64,000 nt of DNA from NCBI GenBank assembly GCA_025267735.1, contig CM046307.1, forward strand, positions 34,959,231 to 35,023,230, read 5' to 3'. Position numbers and translations under genes: made by a program. The DNA comes from Mactra quadrangularis. Its lineage: Eukaryota > Mollusca > Bivalvia > Venerida > Mactridae. Shown here one piece after another: positions 1 to 13,800 of the stretch; the first letter of the stretch is position 1, and the number at the start of each line of letters is the position of its first letter. Under the pieces are notes generated by a model. That model made no database searches. It was not told the DNA's origin and saw only the letters and a program-made list of their open reading frames with translations.

Positions 1-204
1 TATAAATTTGTGATATCAAATAAAATACATAAAATATTTCATCTTTCAGTTACATTTTAACTCTACTTGTCATTTGGCTAGACTTTTACCTTTTTCTTAA
101 GACTTGTTTTATGATAATTTTTGCATTATTTGAACTATTAAAATTGTAATGTATGTTTTTGTTTCTAAATATGATTCAGACTGTATGTCAAATAAATGAT
201 TTTT

Positions 205-1087
205 AGCTCGACTTTACGAAGTAATGTAGAGCTCTCCTACTCGCCCTGGCGTCCGCATCCGCGTCCACATTTCTGATTAAAGTTTTTGTGCAGTAAAATA
301 CTTTCTTCTATATCTTTGTTATTTCTTAAGATATTAACTTCAAACTTTAAATATATGTTCCTTACTATCAACCACATCTCATGTGACAAGGTCCATAACT
401 CCAAACACATTTTTTAAGAATTATCTCCCCTTGAACTGATTGAAGTTTTTGTGCACAGATTAAAGTTTTTGTGCAGTAAAATACTTTCTTCTATATCTTT
501 GTTAATTCTTAAGATATTAACTTCAAACTTTAAATATATGTTCCTTTCTATCAACCACATCTCATGTGACATGGTCCATAACTCCGAATGCATTTTTTTC
601 AGAATTATCTCCCCTTGAACTTAGAGTTTTCTTTAAAAAATGTTAGTTTTTACTGCAACTGTTTTATTTCTTTAGGTATTGATTTCAAACTTTAAACATA
701 TGATCCTTATTATCAACCACATCTCATGTGACAAGATTCATAACTCCTTATACATTACTTTCAAAGTTATCCCCCTTGAACTTATAGTTTTCTTTAATAA
801 ATATTTGTTTTTACTGCAACTGTTTTATTTCTTTAGGTATTGACTTTAAATATATGTTCCTTATTATCAACCACATCTCATGTGACAAGATTCATAACTC
901 CTTATACATTTTTTCAGAGTTATCCCCCTTGAACTTATAGTTTTCTTTTTTTCTCTTTTTTTTTTCTTTGAATTTGTTAAGGTTATATTTTCAAATTTTA
1001 AAATATGTATGTTCCTTATCATGAACCACATCTTCTGTGACAAACACTTACTAAGTCGAGCATGCTGTCTCCTCTGACAGCTCTTGT
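205..1087 (+). mobile_element. Helentron/HINE-like element, AGCTCGAC family, copy 1
   Basis: It starts AGCTCGACTT after a T-run and ends with the inverted partner AAGTCGAGC, then hairpin GCTGTC-tcctct-GACAGC and CTCTTGT. The core is about five tandem units of 155-185 bp, each carrying 'atcaaccacatctcatgtg'. This copy has the longest core of the family here. No coding capacity: the open frames on either strand lie in repeat units. Confidence 0.8.
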
Positions 1088-1267
1088 ATATATAGACAGT
1101 CATTATTTTATTCACTAATCTGAAGCCTGGGTAAACAGTGTTAATGGGTGGACAAATGCTGGCAAAGAATATAGACAAGGAAACTTGAAAAGACAAGAGA
1201 ATTACCTGAATTTTTTTTAAAAAATGCTGATTAATGAAAGGGCTCAACATTAGAGGTTGTCCTTAAA

Positions 1268-1625
1268 TAATTGACCCTGACAACCTATATTTGGGTTCAG
1301 GTGGCTCGTTACTGCTACTTAACATTTGGTTTGGGCAAGGTTGTCCATTTCCGTCTGTTTTTGTTTAGTTTTTCATTGGGGTCCATCCACTCTATAAAGA
1401 TGCATGATGTGCAGCAGCAGCTAGAACTTAACTACAAAATAGTTAAGTGTCTAGAAGTAGCCTTTGTTGAAAAGTCTTCCTACTTCTGTTTGCTGCACTT
1501 CTACGGCAGTTGTTGCAGTGTTGATCCCTCTGCATTTCTCAACCTGGCTTACGACAGGCTACTGCTGCATTAGCAAGGTTGTCCAACCAGGCAACCTGCT
1601 TTAAAAATTGATGTCGAGCCCTGAA
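1268..1625 (+). repeat. Dispersed repeat with a shorter relative at 29153-29275
   Basis: Two blocks are shared with 29153-29275: one around 'gttactgctacttaacattt' and one around 'aacctgctttaaaa' ending near 'gagccctg'. The 29-kb copy lacks the middle. The 100-codon open frame across this stretch is therefore not supported as a gene. Family unknown. Confidence 0.5.
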
Positions 1626-1694
1626 AATTTTAACTTGTAAATTGGTAACTTATCCATGTGTATTAATGTAGTGAGTGTTTATTATGTATTTCAG

Positions 1695-1816
1695 GTGACA
1701 CATAGAGTTACAAATACTGTACAAGTGTTAAAAATGAATAAAGTACAAGATAACAGACCAAATGTGCTCAGAGAACTTCAACTAATGAATCGACTGTCTC
1801 ATAAAAATATTCTAAG
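1695..1816 (+). CDS. TESK: TESK exon: beta3 lysine and alpha-C helix
   Basis: The acceptor is tttcag and the donor gtaagc. It encodes 40 codons plus two bases. It carries the ATP-anchoring lysine (VLKMNK), the conserved glutamate of helix C ([10 protein letters not shown]), and the HKNIL segment leading to beta4. It enters in phase 0, so the preceding exon outside the window must end on a codon boundary. Confidence 0.92.
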
Positions 1817-4800
1817 GTAAGCTTGTAGGTTATTTTACAGAGACCATTGCCTCTAAAGGTAACCTAGCTATCCTGGACCCTTGTATATAACTCACCTACC
1901 CTCCACAAGGCAGGCACTTTCTCCATATACCTTATTAATGAAGAAAAAAAATGACATTATTGTAAAGTACCTATGGAAGTGCCCTGAAGGAGATTTGAAC
2001 CTGTACCTCCTTCTGGAAACTAGATTTAAATTCCACCCGGGTTGATAGCGCAGTTGGTAGCGCGCCGGGATTTGGATACTCGTGCCCGAAGGGGTGCGGG
2101 TTCAAATCCCACCCGGGGAGGTTATACCCTTCCATGAAAATTTGACAATAATGTCGATTTTCCTCCATTGATTAGATAATATGGAGAAGTTTCCGGCCTT
2201 GTGGAAGGGTAGGTGAGTACTGGTTATAGACAATGGTCCAGGAAAGCTAGGTTAGGTGCGCTGGACGCCGTGAAATGACCAAAAATTGTGTTCACACGGC
2301 GTTAACTCCAAAAAATAAAAAATAAAAAAATAAATAGATTTGAAATCCTAATATGCTACCAATTGCGTTACAGACCCTGAACCCGGGTCGATAGCGCAGT
2401 TGGTAGCGCGCCGGGATTTGGATACTCGTGCCCGAGGGGGTGTGGGTTCGAATCCCACCCAAGGAGGTTATACCCTTCCATGAAAATTTGACAAAAATGT
2501 CGATTTTTCTCCATTAATTAGATAATATGGAGAAGTTTCCGGCCTTGTAGAAGGGTATGTGAGTACTAGTTATAGACAATGGTCCAGGAAAGCTAGGTTA
2601 GGTGCGCTGGACGCCGTAAAATGACCTAAATTTTGTTGACACGGCGTTGAATCTAATAAATAAATAAACAGACACTGAGTTAAGTTTGTTTATATACAGT
2701 CCAACCCCTCTTAAGCAGCCAGCCAAGGGAAACAGCCAAATTGGCTGCTTAAGCGGGGTGACCACTTAAGAGAGGGTTTGGTCTTGAGAGGGGGTCTGGA
2801 GGTAAAGTTTTAATGACATAGTGCCTTTTTAATTGAATGCTTGTTTATGCTTTATAAGACAAGGACAGTTGACAGTAAATTATTTCCTGTCTGAGTAATA
2901 TTCTTTACTTATGTTGAAAACATAAAAAAATACTTGCCGCTATATACAATCACGGTGAAAAGTTTTTTTCCAAAAAAAAAATCAGTAATTAAGTCGTTCA
3001 GACTAAATGCCCTATTAGGTAAAAATACGAAAATAAAACTGTGAAATTTAAGATATTTATTAGTATTTAGTGTAATAAAAGTCTTATTAAGCAACAAATA
3101 ATTTAATAACTAGTGCTTCGAAAACTGTGTAAAAATGTTGGCCTCGTTTAAATAAATCGAATGTAGAACACAGCCTATTTTCGGAAATGCGTTTTAATGT
3201 CTTCAAATCTGACCTTTCTTTGTTCAATTCGATTTATAAGAAAATCACTTATTACGAACAAATGGTGCTTAATTATTATCACTGTCATCATAATATTTCA
3301 AAAGTACTCTGTATATCTTCACATGCAGCAAACATGTTCTATATACACACTAAAAATCAATTGCTGTCTAATAAAATATTTTGGCAATAATCCATTATTC
3401 TTAACGAAGAGTGAATGGTCAAAACAGGGTTTTAAACCATACCAGATGTATGTTAATTGTTCAATTTGTATTACCTAATACATAATTATCGGATTATAAT
3501 CAGTGTCACTCAGTTGATTATACACCCTAACAACTATAAGATAGCTAATTATTGATTTCTAGAGCCTGTCACGTTTAATTGATAAGATAATGTAGCGATT
3601 TCCTTTGTGTTTTGATGACACGGGCCATTGCAATTATGTCAATATACATAACGGCAGTGACTGCTTATGCAGGGGTTATTTTAATTTTGGGAGACAGAAT
3701 GACTGCCCGCTGGCTGGAGAACAGGGGTAACCGCCTAATAGGGATGCATTATAGAGCGTTTTTCAACGGTCGTGGCACCAGCTAGTCGCTTACTGAGGGT
3801 GACCGCTTACAAGCGGTGGCCGTTACGAGGGGTGGAACTGTATGTGAAATATTGCAGCAAGTAAAATGATAGCTGAACATTATTTTATAATTAAGATATG
3901 ATGGGTTTGGCTCCTAATTTGCCAAGTATGACCACCATTCTAGGAGTTTCTCAAAGTTTGGTTGTGAAACACTTTCTACAGCTTTATCTAGTCGGGCCAT
4001 TATCAGCTATTGCTTAAAATTTAAGGTTTAGAAATACAAGTCTATCCTGGGACAGTGAGTCAATAGTTTGATTTACTGCTGCAATATGCTTGAAAATTGT
4101 TAGGGAGAAATAATGCTTCATAAAACATAACAAAAAAGCAAGAATATAATATTATTTACAGTTTCTAGTTAATGGAACATATGTTTTTTAAGAAATCCTT
4201 GAAATCTCAAATCTTGGTACATAGGTTAAAATGTTAACATATTTCTGTATTTATTAGTCCCCTACCGGTGTTTACACCGTAGGGCACTAGAGGTTTGCAC
4301 ATCCGTCTGGCTATCTGTCTGCTTAAATCTGGATCCCATGATATCAAAAAAAGTATCTAAGCTATTTTGCTGAAACTTGGTATATGAATACATTGCAATG
4401 AGTAGATTATGCACGTCATTGTCTTTTTTTTATTCTGGCCAAAATTCTGGTTTCTATGGATACGAAAATAATCAAAATTAGATCAAAAAGGTTGTATCCT
4501 GGTGTAACTTAAACTCTGTCCAAGCTATATCGATGAAACTTGGTGTGTGAATAAATGGCACGTTGTTGTCATTTCTTTTTCTGACCAAAATTCTGGGTGC
4601 TATGGATACGGAAATTGTCAAAATTTGATCAAAAAGCTTGTATTCCTGTGTAACACATACTCTATCCAAACTATTTCAATGAAACTTGTTATTTGGATAT
4701 GTTGCAATAAGTAGATTATGCACATAGTAGCATTTTCTTTTTCTGGTTAAAAGTCTGGTTGCTATGGATACAGAAATAGTCAAAATTTGATAAAAAAGCT

Positions 4801-7800
4801 TGTAATTAGGCGTAACTCAAAATCTATTCAAGCTATATTGATAAAACTTAGTATGTGAATAAGTTGCAATGAGTAGTTAATGCTTTCCATTGACTTATCT
4901 TTTTCTGTTCAAAATTCTGGTTGTTATGGATATGGTAATAGTTAAGATTTCACCAAAACAGTTGTATCACAGTGTAACTTAAATTGCATGTCCGGATAAT
5001 AACTCTACTAAGGATGTACCAAGGTTTACCAAATTTTATGTGTGGATAGCCCTTGGGTAAGGGGTATTTCCTTTAGGTTCTGAGGCCCTGGGTTCAAAGG
5101 TCAAGATCACTGGGACTTCATTTGGGATTTTTTTTCTAGAAAATAACTCAATGAGGAATGTATCTAGGGTCACCAAATTTTATGTGTGGGTTAGCCCTTG
5201 GGTCAAGGGTGTGCCCTAATGATTTTGAGGCCCCAGGGTCAAAAGTCAAGATCACTGGGACTTCATATGGGAAAACTTTGTCCTGAACATAATTCAACAA
5301 GAAGTGTACCTTGGTTTGCCAAATTGTTTTGTGTGGATAGCCCTTGGTTCAAGGGTGTGCCCTATTGGTTCTGAGGCCCTGGGGTCAAAGCCCTCCATCT
5401 CCTACAATCCCAGGCTTTGACAGCACACAGGCATATAATGCCCGCCCAGTGGAGCAATTGTTTTTTCTTTTGGTCTGAGGTAAAAGTCATGCTGCTGTTC
5501 TTAAATTAGTCATAGATTACTGGTAGGGGACTTGTATTGCCTGCAATACAAACTGACCCTTGTCTTTCAATGTCTTTTCTATAAAAAACAAGTTCTTTTT
5601 CCTTGGTTGATCTTAGTAAGACAATGTAATATGACACTGTTTGTTTTGGTCATGGATAATCAATTTGTTAATAAAATACATACATCTCTTAACAAATAAA
5701 ACATTTCTTTTAACCTTTCCCCAGGTTGTCACAACTGAGTCTATGTTTACTTTTGTTGTTGTTTTTTAGCCCTCAATAATCTGTTAGATCTATTTTATCA
5801 TGATGAACTCTGGAAGTATATCTCCTAAACTATATAAAATACTGATTAATACAGATAAGCTCTGCCTTACATAAATATTACCTTTTTAATTGATTATTTC
5901 TACTTTTTGGTCTTTCTTTTAACTGACTAACAAGGGTAGTGAATTGAGAAGTAAAGCCATTAAGTAGGGCTGCAATTGGTTCTGGTGTGTGCTTCAAGTA
6001 CTGATTAAATCTTTGCAGTTGAGATTTAAACCTCTTGGATCATTGACTTGACTGCTGCAATGTGACTGATATACTGGCATGATGCACATTTAACCAAGCT
6101 ATAGCATTTAAAATCATGCAGTTCAGGTGTTGCATCATACCATTTACGGGCTGAATATTGCAAATAGAAAGACCAAAAATATATTATGTATTAAAAACTA
6201 TATTACAAGGGGTCATATTAATGATATAAAAACAACATTTTATGTATTGAGTCTGTATTGAATTGTCAGATATAACCTCAATGATTGTTGAATGATCTTG
6301 AATGTGTCATAGTAATAAAATCAGTCAAGTTTTACTACATAGTATATTATTAAAGTTATTATTATCATCATTTTGTGAGGTAAAAGTTACAAATTGATCA
6401 TTGTGTTGACCTGTGTGTACTATATGATAATTTTATGGTTTGTTGACATGTATGTTTGCTGTGCAGCATGCACTGTTTTGTCAAATCTTATTATACCCCC
6501 GCTTCGAAGAAGAGGGGGGGTATACTGTTTTACCCTTGTCCGTGCGTTGTGCGTGCGTGCGTCCGTCCGTTACAAAATTTCCGTCGCAGTTTTCTCAGCA
6601 ATTATATCATGCAGCAGCCTAATACTTTGCATATTGCTTCATCCCATAGTCCCATGTGGTGTAAAGCGATTTCATGCTCCTTGCTCATCTACTTCCTGTT
6701 TGTCGCATATTTTTAGATTTTTGCGGGGGTATCACTAGTGAGCATTAGCTCACAGATTTACTTGTTGTTCTTGGTTGAATTTTTTATGCCCAACAATAAA
6801 GGGTCTCTCTAAGGTCAAGGTCATATTTCAAGTTGTCGAATATGTTTGGACTTGTGTTTTTTTATTATAAATTCCTTATTTCTCTTCTGATTTTGAAAAT
6901 AAATAGTCATAAATGTTCACTTCATATTATTTATCGCTGTTGTGATTTTGTTCCCTGTTATCTGATAATAATAAAATATTTACTTCTTTTTCATTTGGTC
7001 TTCTTTTTTTATGGTCACCTTGTCAAGTCATTTTGCTATTTACTATTAGATTCTGTCATCAACAAATATGCTTTTAGAACATGTATGTCCACTGGACTCT
7101 GTTTCTTGTTTTTAAATAGACATACAAAATAGAAACTTAGCCAGGTATTTAAGACTTTGATTGATATAACTTTCATTTGAGTGTACTGTGGGTTTGATTA
7201 TAGAATATTTTTCAAGTATTAAAAATTCATATTTTTAAATTTCAGTATTCAAACAAAAACTCCCTGACCTGGCAATATAAACTATATTGAACCTTATATT
7301 TTATGTAATCATTCAATGTTTTCCTTTCTCAAGTAGTTGTATATTTATGTTTCTGTTTTATTCAAATATAAATTTCATAATAAGTTCTTATTTTATGAAG
7401 TACATCTACTTTAGTTTAAGGTCGAGAAGCATGGTTTGAAGGTAAAATTATGATATTTATTTAAAAGTTATAAAATCCTTGTTTTAGATTGCTATGTTAG
7501 GAATATATAAATATTGTTGCATGAGTGTTTGACTCAAGTGTTAGTCAATGTAGGCGTCTACTATGATCTAAGTGAGGTTTAACCATTGAAGTCCATTTCT
7601 AGAAGAAATATAGCATACTATGTCATTGTAAAGGGTATTTCAAACTGATTATAAGTCAGAGTCTTATCAACCCTGGAATTTTATCTGTTGTATAACATTT
7701 TAAATGTCTTCCATATTATATAGTGAATAGTTTACTTCTTTTCAATCCTAAATTTTTACATTACAGTATTAACTTCCTTAGGGACCCACTGAATTCAATG

Positions 7801-10800
7801 ACTCCCTGTCTTATGTACCAACATAAATGCCTATATAAAGTCCCTGTATTTAGTGACCCACTGCCGGACGCGACTAACAACCTTACTTGACCAGTTCAAT
7901 ATTGATAATTAAAGACACAACTTATAAATCTTTAACATGAAAGAAAATTGTTGTGTAGTGGTTACATCATAATAGAGGTGAAAATTTCAAGTATTACATG
8001 TTTCATGACTTTTTGGAACGATGCTAATTAGCATCATTCCAATGGTAACAAGAAAGTATAAGATTACTCTTTTCACGCTTCAACAATTTTCAACATAGAC
8101 AAAGAGGCGTAGTTCAAGCGTGAAACTCATTAACATCTCATTTAAATGTAATACAACGCTGGCTTGTGTTGTCATTCTTGAAACTCTTCAGGAAAAGGGA
8201 GGTTACTCTCAGGACATATGAATTTTGCAATGGAGATGGGACAACTCAACCCGTAGACAACTCAACCCGTGACAACTGCAATGATTACTTGTTGGAGTAA
8301 AAAGGGCCAAAGATGTTTTTGACAATGCCTGTTATATGCGTAACATAATTACATCATTCGATAGTAATAAACAATAATAAACGATCGTATTATATTAAGC
8401 AGTGGCTTGAGTTACGGTATATTTCATAGGTATGATTTTAAATTTACATATATACCAGATATCAGGTAAATATGTGCATATCCCATTTTGGTTACCTTTC
8501 ATTGATTTCTAGCAGAGTTATGGTCTTTTGATGAAAAAATATTTCTGCTCATTTTCCTAGAAGGCAAGAATTTCTTGACAAGGACCTGTGGGGGATGGAG
8601 GTATTTGATCACATTCAGTGATAGGTCTAGTTTTATTTACTTATATGAATAATGTGCAAATACATGTATATTATATATAACATGTACATGTATATATGAT
8701 TGTTTTGCTGGTAAATGAATCATAGTCTCTTCATGTCGGTGTTGTGAGCCCTTTGCTGGTCAAGACATCGGCAAAAATTGACCATTTTTTCATGTTAATG
8801 TAATAGGGCTTAGTATTCTATTACTTATTGACAGACAGATATGCAACTTGAACAAATCATGTGCAGTGTGAGTGTCTTACAGAAAAAGCTTTTCGAGCAA
8901 AAATGGCCAAAAGTGCAAATTTTAACTCATTTTTTCTCCCAATACACATGTATTTGCATTGCTTTCTGTTATATTTTTCCAAAGTTGAGGCGCTACTATT
9001 TTTAGAGACTGAAATATGTTATCTTGTGACCATTTTTGACACATTTTTCTGGTTATAAGGGGCACTGCACCTCCTTCAAACTCCAGTGACAGAGGAGGAC
9101 ACATCCCCATCAAGCACTCCCGTGACATCTTATGATGGGTAAAGTGCACCAAGAAGCAGTCATTTTTAGGCAACTTTCCTAAATAATTCACTAAATCAAA
9201 CATTGTATTTCAGTCCTGTAGGAGGCCATTTTGTTGAGGGTTCTAAAAATGTAATAACATGGAATTGACTTGTAAAGGGTTGATCTAATTTAATACCAAG
9301 TCAATGTACGAGAACAGCCCTATTATCCTTACTTTTTAACTGCAAAATTCCTACTTTTGCCCTACTTTTTTAGTAAAAGCCTTACTTTTTCCCTCCTTTT
9401 TTATGGCAGAGCACTTGACAGCCTGTAATTTTTTACCTTTCTAAATTTTCTAATATTTGTTTGGATTCTAAAGGGGGGGCATATTCAATTTACTGTCATA
9501 ATTTATAAAAATATACATTCAAATGACTTATAATGTTTGTTATGAATAGTTTTTTCGTGATTGTCATCTAAAAGATGGCTTTAAATAACCTACCCTGATT
9601 CATGGCTATATAAACATGTATCTACCCTTATAGCAAACTTGACTCTTGTTAATTTTAAGCTAGTTTTGAATGAATAATTCATATTCATAATTATATGACA
9701 TTGCAAATTTTATCCTAACATTGTAGTTTTAATTAGGGGTGTAACAATACAGAAAAAACGTATTGCAATATATAACAATACACGAAAGGTGTATTGCAAT
9801 ATATTGCAATACATATTGTTCTTTGCTCATACATGCATAGCATGAATTAATGCACATGCATTGTCTTTATTTGATCAACATTGTACATAGATATTTGCAT
9901 TTTCAAAGGATCTACACATATTATGCAAATGTTTGAATAAGTTAGAAAAAAAGGTTTTGAATCGACTTTCAAAAAACTGGTTAAAAACCCTCAGAAGTCA
10001 TATTGCAATATTAATCGGTATATCAGTTAACTGTTACTCCCCTAGATTTAATTCAATTAATATTATGAATAGTTTATATTTTTATACGCCCTTTTGAAAA
10101 AAACGGACTCATTATGTTATGATGTCCGTCTGTATGTCCGTACACAATTGCTTGTCCGGATGATAACTCAAGAAAGGATGTACCCAGGTTCCTCAAATTT
10201 TATGTGTGGATAGCCCTTGGAAAGAAGAGGTTCCCTAATGATTTTGAGACCCCAGGGTCAAAGGTCAAGGTCACTGGGACTTAAAATATAAAAACCTTGT
10301 CCGGATGATAACTCAACAATGACTGTACCCAGGTTCATCAAATTTTATGTAAGAGAAGCCCATGTGTCAAGGATGTTCCCTATTGGTTTAAGGGCCCTTG
10401 GGTCAAAGGTCAAGGTCATCATATGGAAAAACATTCTCCGGACAATAACTGAACAACAACTGTACCTAGGTTCACTAAAGTTTATGTGAGAGTAGCCCAT
10501 GTGTCAAGGATGTGCCCTATTGGTTTTGGGGCCCCAGGATCAAAGGTCAAGGTCACAGGGGCATCATATAGAAAACCTTATCCAGACAATAGCTGAACAA
10601 CCAATGTACCTAGGTTCACCAAATTTTATGTGAGAGTAGCCCATGTGTCAAGGATTGATGTGTTGATAGCTCTTTGGTAGAGGATGTTTCCTTTTGATTT
10701 TGAGACCCCAGGGTCAAAGGTCAAAGTCACTGGGACTTAATTTATATTAGAACATTTTCAGGACAATAACTCCATAATGACTGTACCTTGGTTCACCAAA

Positions 10801-13800
10801 TTTTATGTAAGGGTAGCCTAAATGTCTAGCATATGCCCCTTTAGTTTTGAGGCCCGTGGGTCAAAGGTCGAGGTCGCAAGGAAATCACGAGGAAAAACCT
10901 TGTCCAACAACCAACTTTATCTAAAATCACCAGATTTTATGTATCAATACTCTTTGGGTCAAGGGTGTGAACTTTTGTATCTGAGGCCCCAGGGTCAAGG
11001 TCACTGAAAGTTTATATGGGAAAACTTTGTGCCAGTGATAACTCAACCATGGCTGTACCTAGGTTCTCAAAATTTTTGCTTTGGATAGCCCTTTCAGTTA
11101 AGGATGTGACCTATTCTGAAATCCGGGGGTCATTGGTCAAGGTCAAAGGGACTTCATATGAGATAGAACACAGCATGGACTGCACACGGGTGTATAATGC
11201 CCCGCCCAGCGGAGCTCTTGTTACAACCATAATTTCTTGCATAAACTTCCATTTATGTTTATGTTGAAAATCCACATTGGTAGCAAAAGGACAACCTTTT
11301 CTCTGACCTCAAAATATTATCTAGAGAATTTATAAGGTTCCTTGGTTGAGATATTGAGTCTAAATTTTGAAAATTCTGCAAAAACACTTAACTGAATTTA
11401 AGCTTGCATACTTGCAAAATGCCAGTGAATTTTGGAAATTGAGAGTTACATATTTCAGCACGCAAACTTATGCTAAGGTTGAAATCGCTGCATAAGTATT
11501 ACTGTCTACAACAGACAATATGACCTTTTTGCTTCACTTACCTGCATATTTTGCGTGTTAAAAAAAATCAACTAGTGAATTTTTTATCCAATTTTTTGTT
11601 AAATTTGAGCCCTGGGTAAATAGAAAAGTATGGTAGCTTCTTTAATTGTTAACCAAGATATGTATTAAAGAAGGTTATATATATGTTTTATGTATGTTGA
11701 AAAAAGTAGATTAATTGTTAAAAATCACCACAGTATGAAATCATTTTAATAATGTTTGAAAATTCATTGTATGGCTAACTTATGTATAAAAATTATTATA
11801 AGTGTTGCATAAAAAATTGTTATTTTCAACTATAAATTAAATAGTTTTACACCTTTTCATAATAATGGCATCTTTGTATTATTTAAGTATCTAAAATATA
11901 TAGGAGCAGTAGTCCAGTGGTAGGACGCACACTTAGGGATCAAGGTCAGGGCACTGCTAATTTTCTTTTGCACGAAACTGACCTACAAAAGTTTATTCCT
12001 CCCAGGTGAAAATGGGTATCTGAGAGGTTGGGCCAATTTTCTGCTGTACAAAGCTGAGTAAAAGACTCCCTAGGGAGATTGAGGGATAGATACCATTATA
12101 GCCCGATGACCAGGTGTAATAGCTGTAAAGTCTGTGAATGAGCATTTAAGCATGAATTTAAGACTATAAAATGTCATTTTTAATGCATTTTATGAAATGA
12201 TAAAAACTGAAAACAATGGTTGACATCTGTGAAAGGTGACATTACATTGTCATACACGATAAATAATGTACATTTGTTTATGTAAAAGAAAACTTGTGAG
12301 ATGTTAATAAAAATACTTAATTGTATGTAATGGTATCTACAATGTCATACAATTAATGTATGCATGATATTTTTGACATCATTTTGTTAACCATCTGTAA
12401 ACAAGTGTTTCTACTTAATCATTTTACATAAATAATGTTATGGCTTTTGGGGGAATTGTTGATTAGGATTTTTAGCTCGACTTTTCCAAGAAAATGAAAG
12501 CTATTGCAATCATTTATGCGTCAGCGTTGGCAATGGTCTTCAGGGCTAAAGTTTTTTGAAACTCTTATACCTTAACTCTATCAAAGTTATTTTATTGAAA
12601 GTTGGTTTACTTATTTAGTGGGACTATATTAACCATATTGTGAAAGGGGATAACTCTGGATGAATTTTTTACCCTTTTATACTTCGCAAATTTGCAAAAT
12701 ATGAGGTTAAAGTTTTTCCTATGTAGAATATCTTCAATACTGACCAAGATATTTGGCTTAAAGTTTGTAAACTGTGGATGAATTATTTTAAGTAATTGCT
12801 CTTGTATACTTATAAAACTGCTAAATATAAGGTTAAAATTGTTCCTGTATGGAAATATCATTAATACTAATCAAGATATTTGACTCAAAGTTTGTAAACT
12901 TAATTATCTTGCCTGTTTTTAACCAGTTGACCAACAGTCTAATGTCAGATCTGGTAATAGGCTGATACTATCTGTCAGTGTGTAACCAGATTTTTTTTCT
13001 ATACCAGTGTGAAAAAACTATTGAATACAGTGTGTTGTCAGACAAAGCTTTTTGTAGTCAGTTAGAAATCATTGTAGTGTTAGCTTATTACCAGTTTAGT
13101 GCAAATGTGTTGTCATAAACTGCTTTTCGTAAGGGTTATAAAGATATTTAAATAAAAGTAAGTATTCATTGATACAATGTCTACTTAACTATGAAGGGAC
13201 GTTACTATGGATGAATGTTTAAGGAGTTATGCCCCTTGTTTTACAAATTTAAATTGGTAATTATTGTTTGAATGATTTATTTCCTTTCAAAAATTAAGTC
13301 CTGTTTTGAAATCATTTTTTGTTTTAAGATAAGTCTTGCCATGAACAAAATACTCGAAAAGTGGAGTAAGCTGTCCTTTGTCTGCTCTTGTTGTGAAATT
13401 TTGGTAAAAACTTGTGTTTTGTGCTGAGTGAATAAATAAACCATAAAAGTTCTAGTAAATTTGATATTTGAAAACATTGGCAGTCAAGATGTATCAAACA
13501 TACCTTGTCTGTTTACTTATTTAAATTTTGAACAGCTGTTTAAATTTTGTCAGACATTGCATTCACCAGTAATGTTCAGGCAACTCTCTACTGAATCATA
13601 GTCATAATCATAATCTAGCATTAAATTTAACCTTCAGATAGCAGTCACTTAGAGTTTACCTGAATTAAACTGATGGAAGTGAAGACTCATGTAACATCAC
13701 CACTCCATACAGTAAATACTCCTTTCTCTAGATTGTTCACTTTGAAATACATGTACATGATAAATTCAAGGAGAGTCAGTCACTCAGTGAGGAAAGATCA

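Larger units (their letters stand above)
1..1694 (+). other. TESK intron (3' part) upstream of the first visible exon
   Basis: Non-coding. It holds a Helentron-like element (205-1087) and a dispersed repeat (1268-1625). Bases 1-200 show only AT-rich unique-looking sequence. Confidence 0.75.

Noticed and set aside
867..1250. 127-codon minus-strand frame
   Set aside because: Lies mostly in tandem units of a Helentron-like element.
2037..2120. tRNA gene
   Set aside because: Boxes A and B are present, but the cloverleaf does not close and the unit continues into a SINE body repeated at 2384.
6394..6738. 114-codon frame
   Set aside because: Covers a TATACCCCCGC-family repeat that recurs at 58735.
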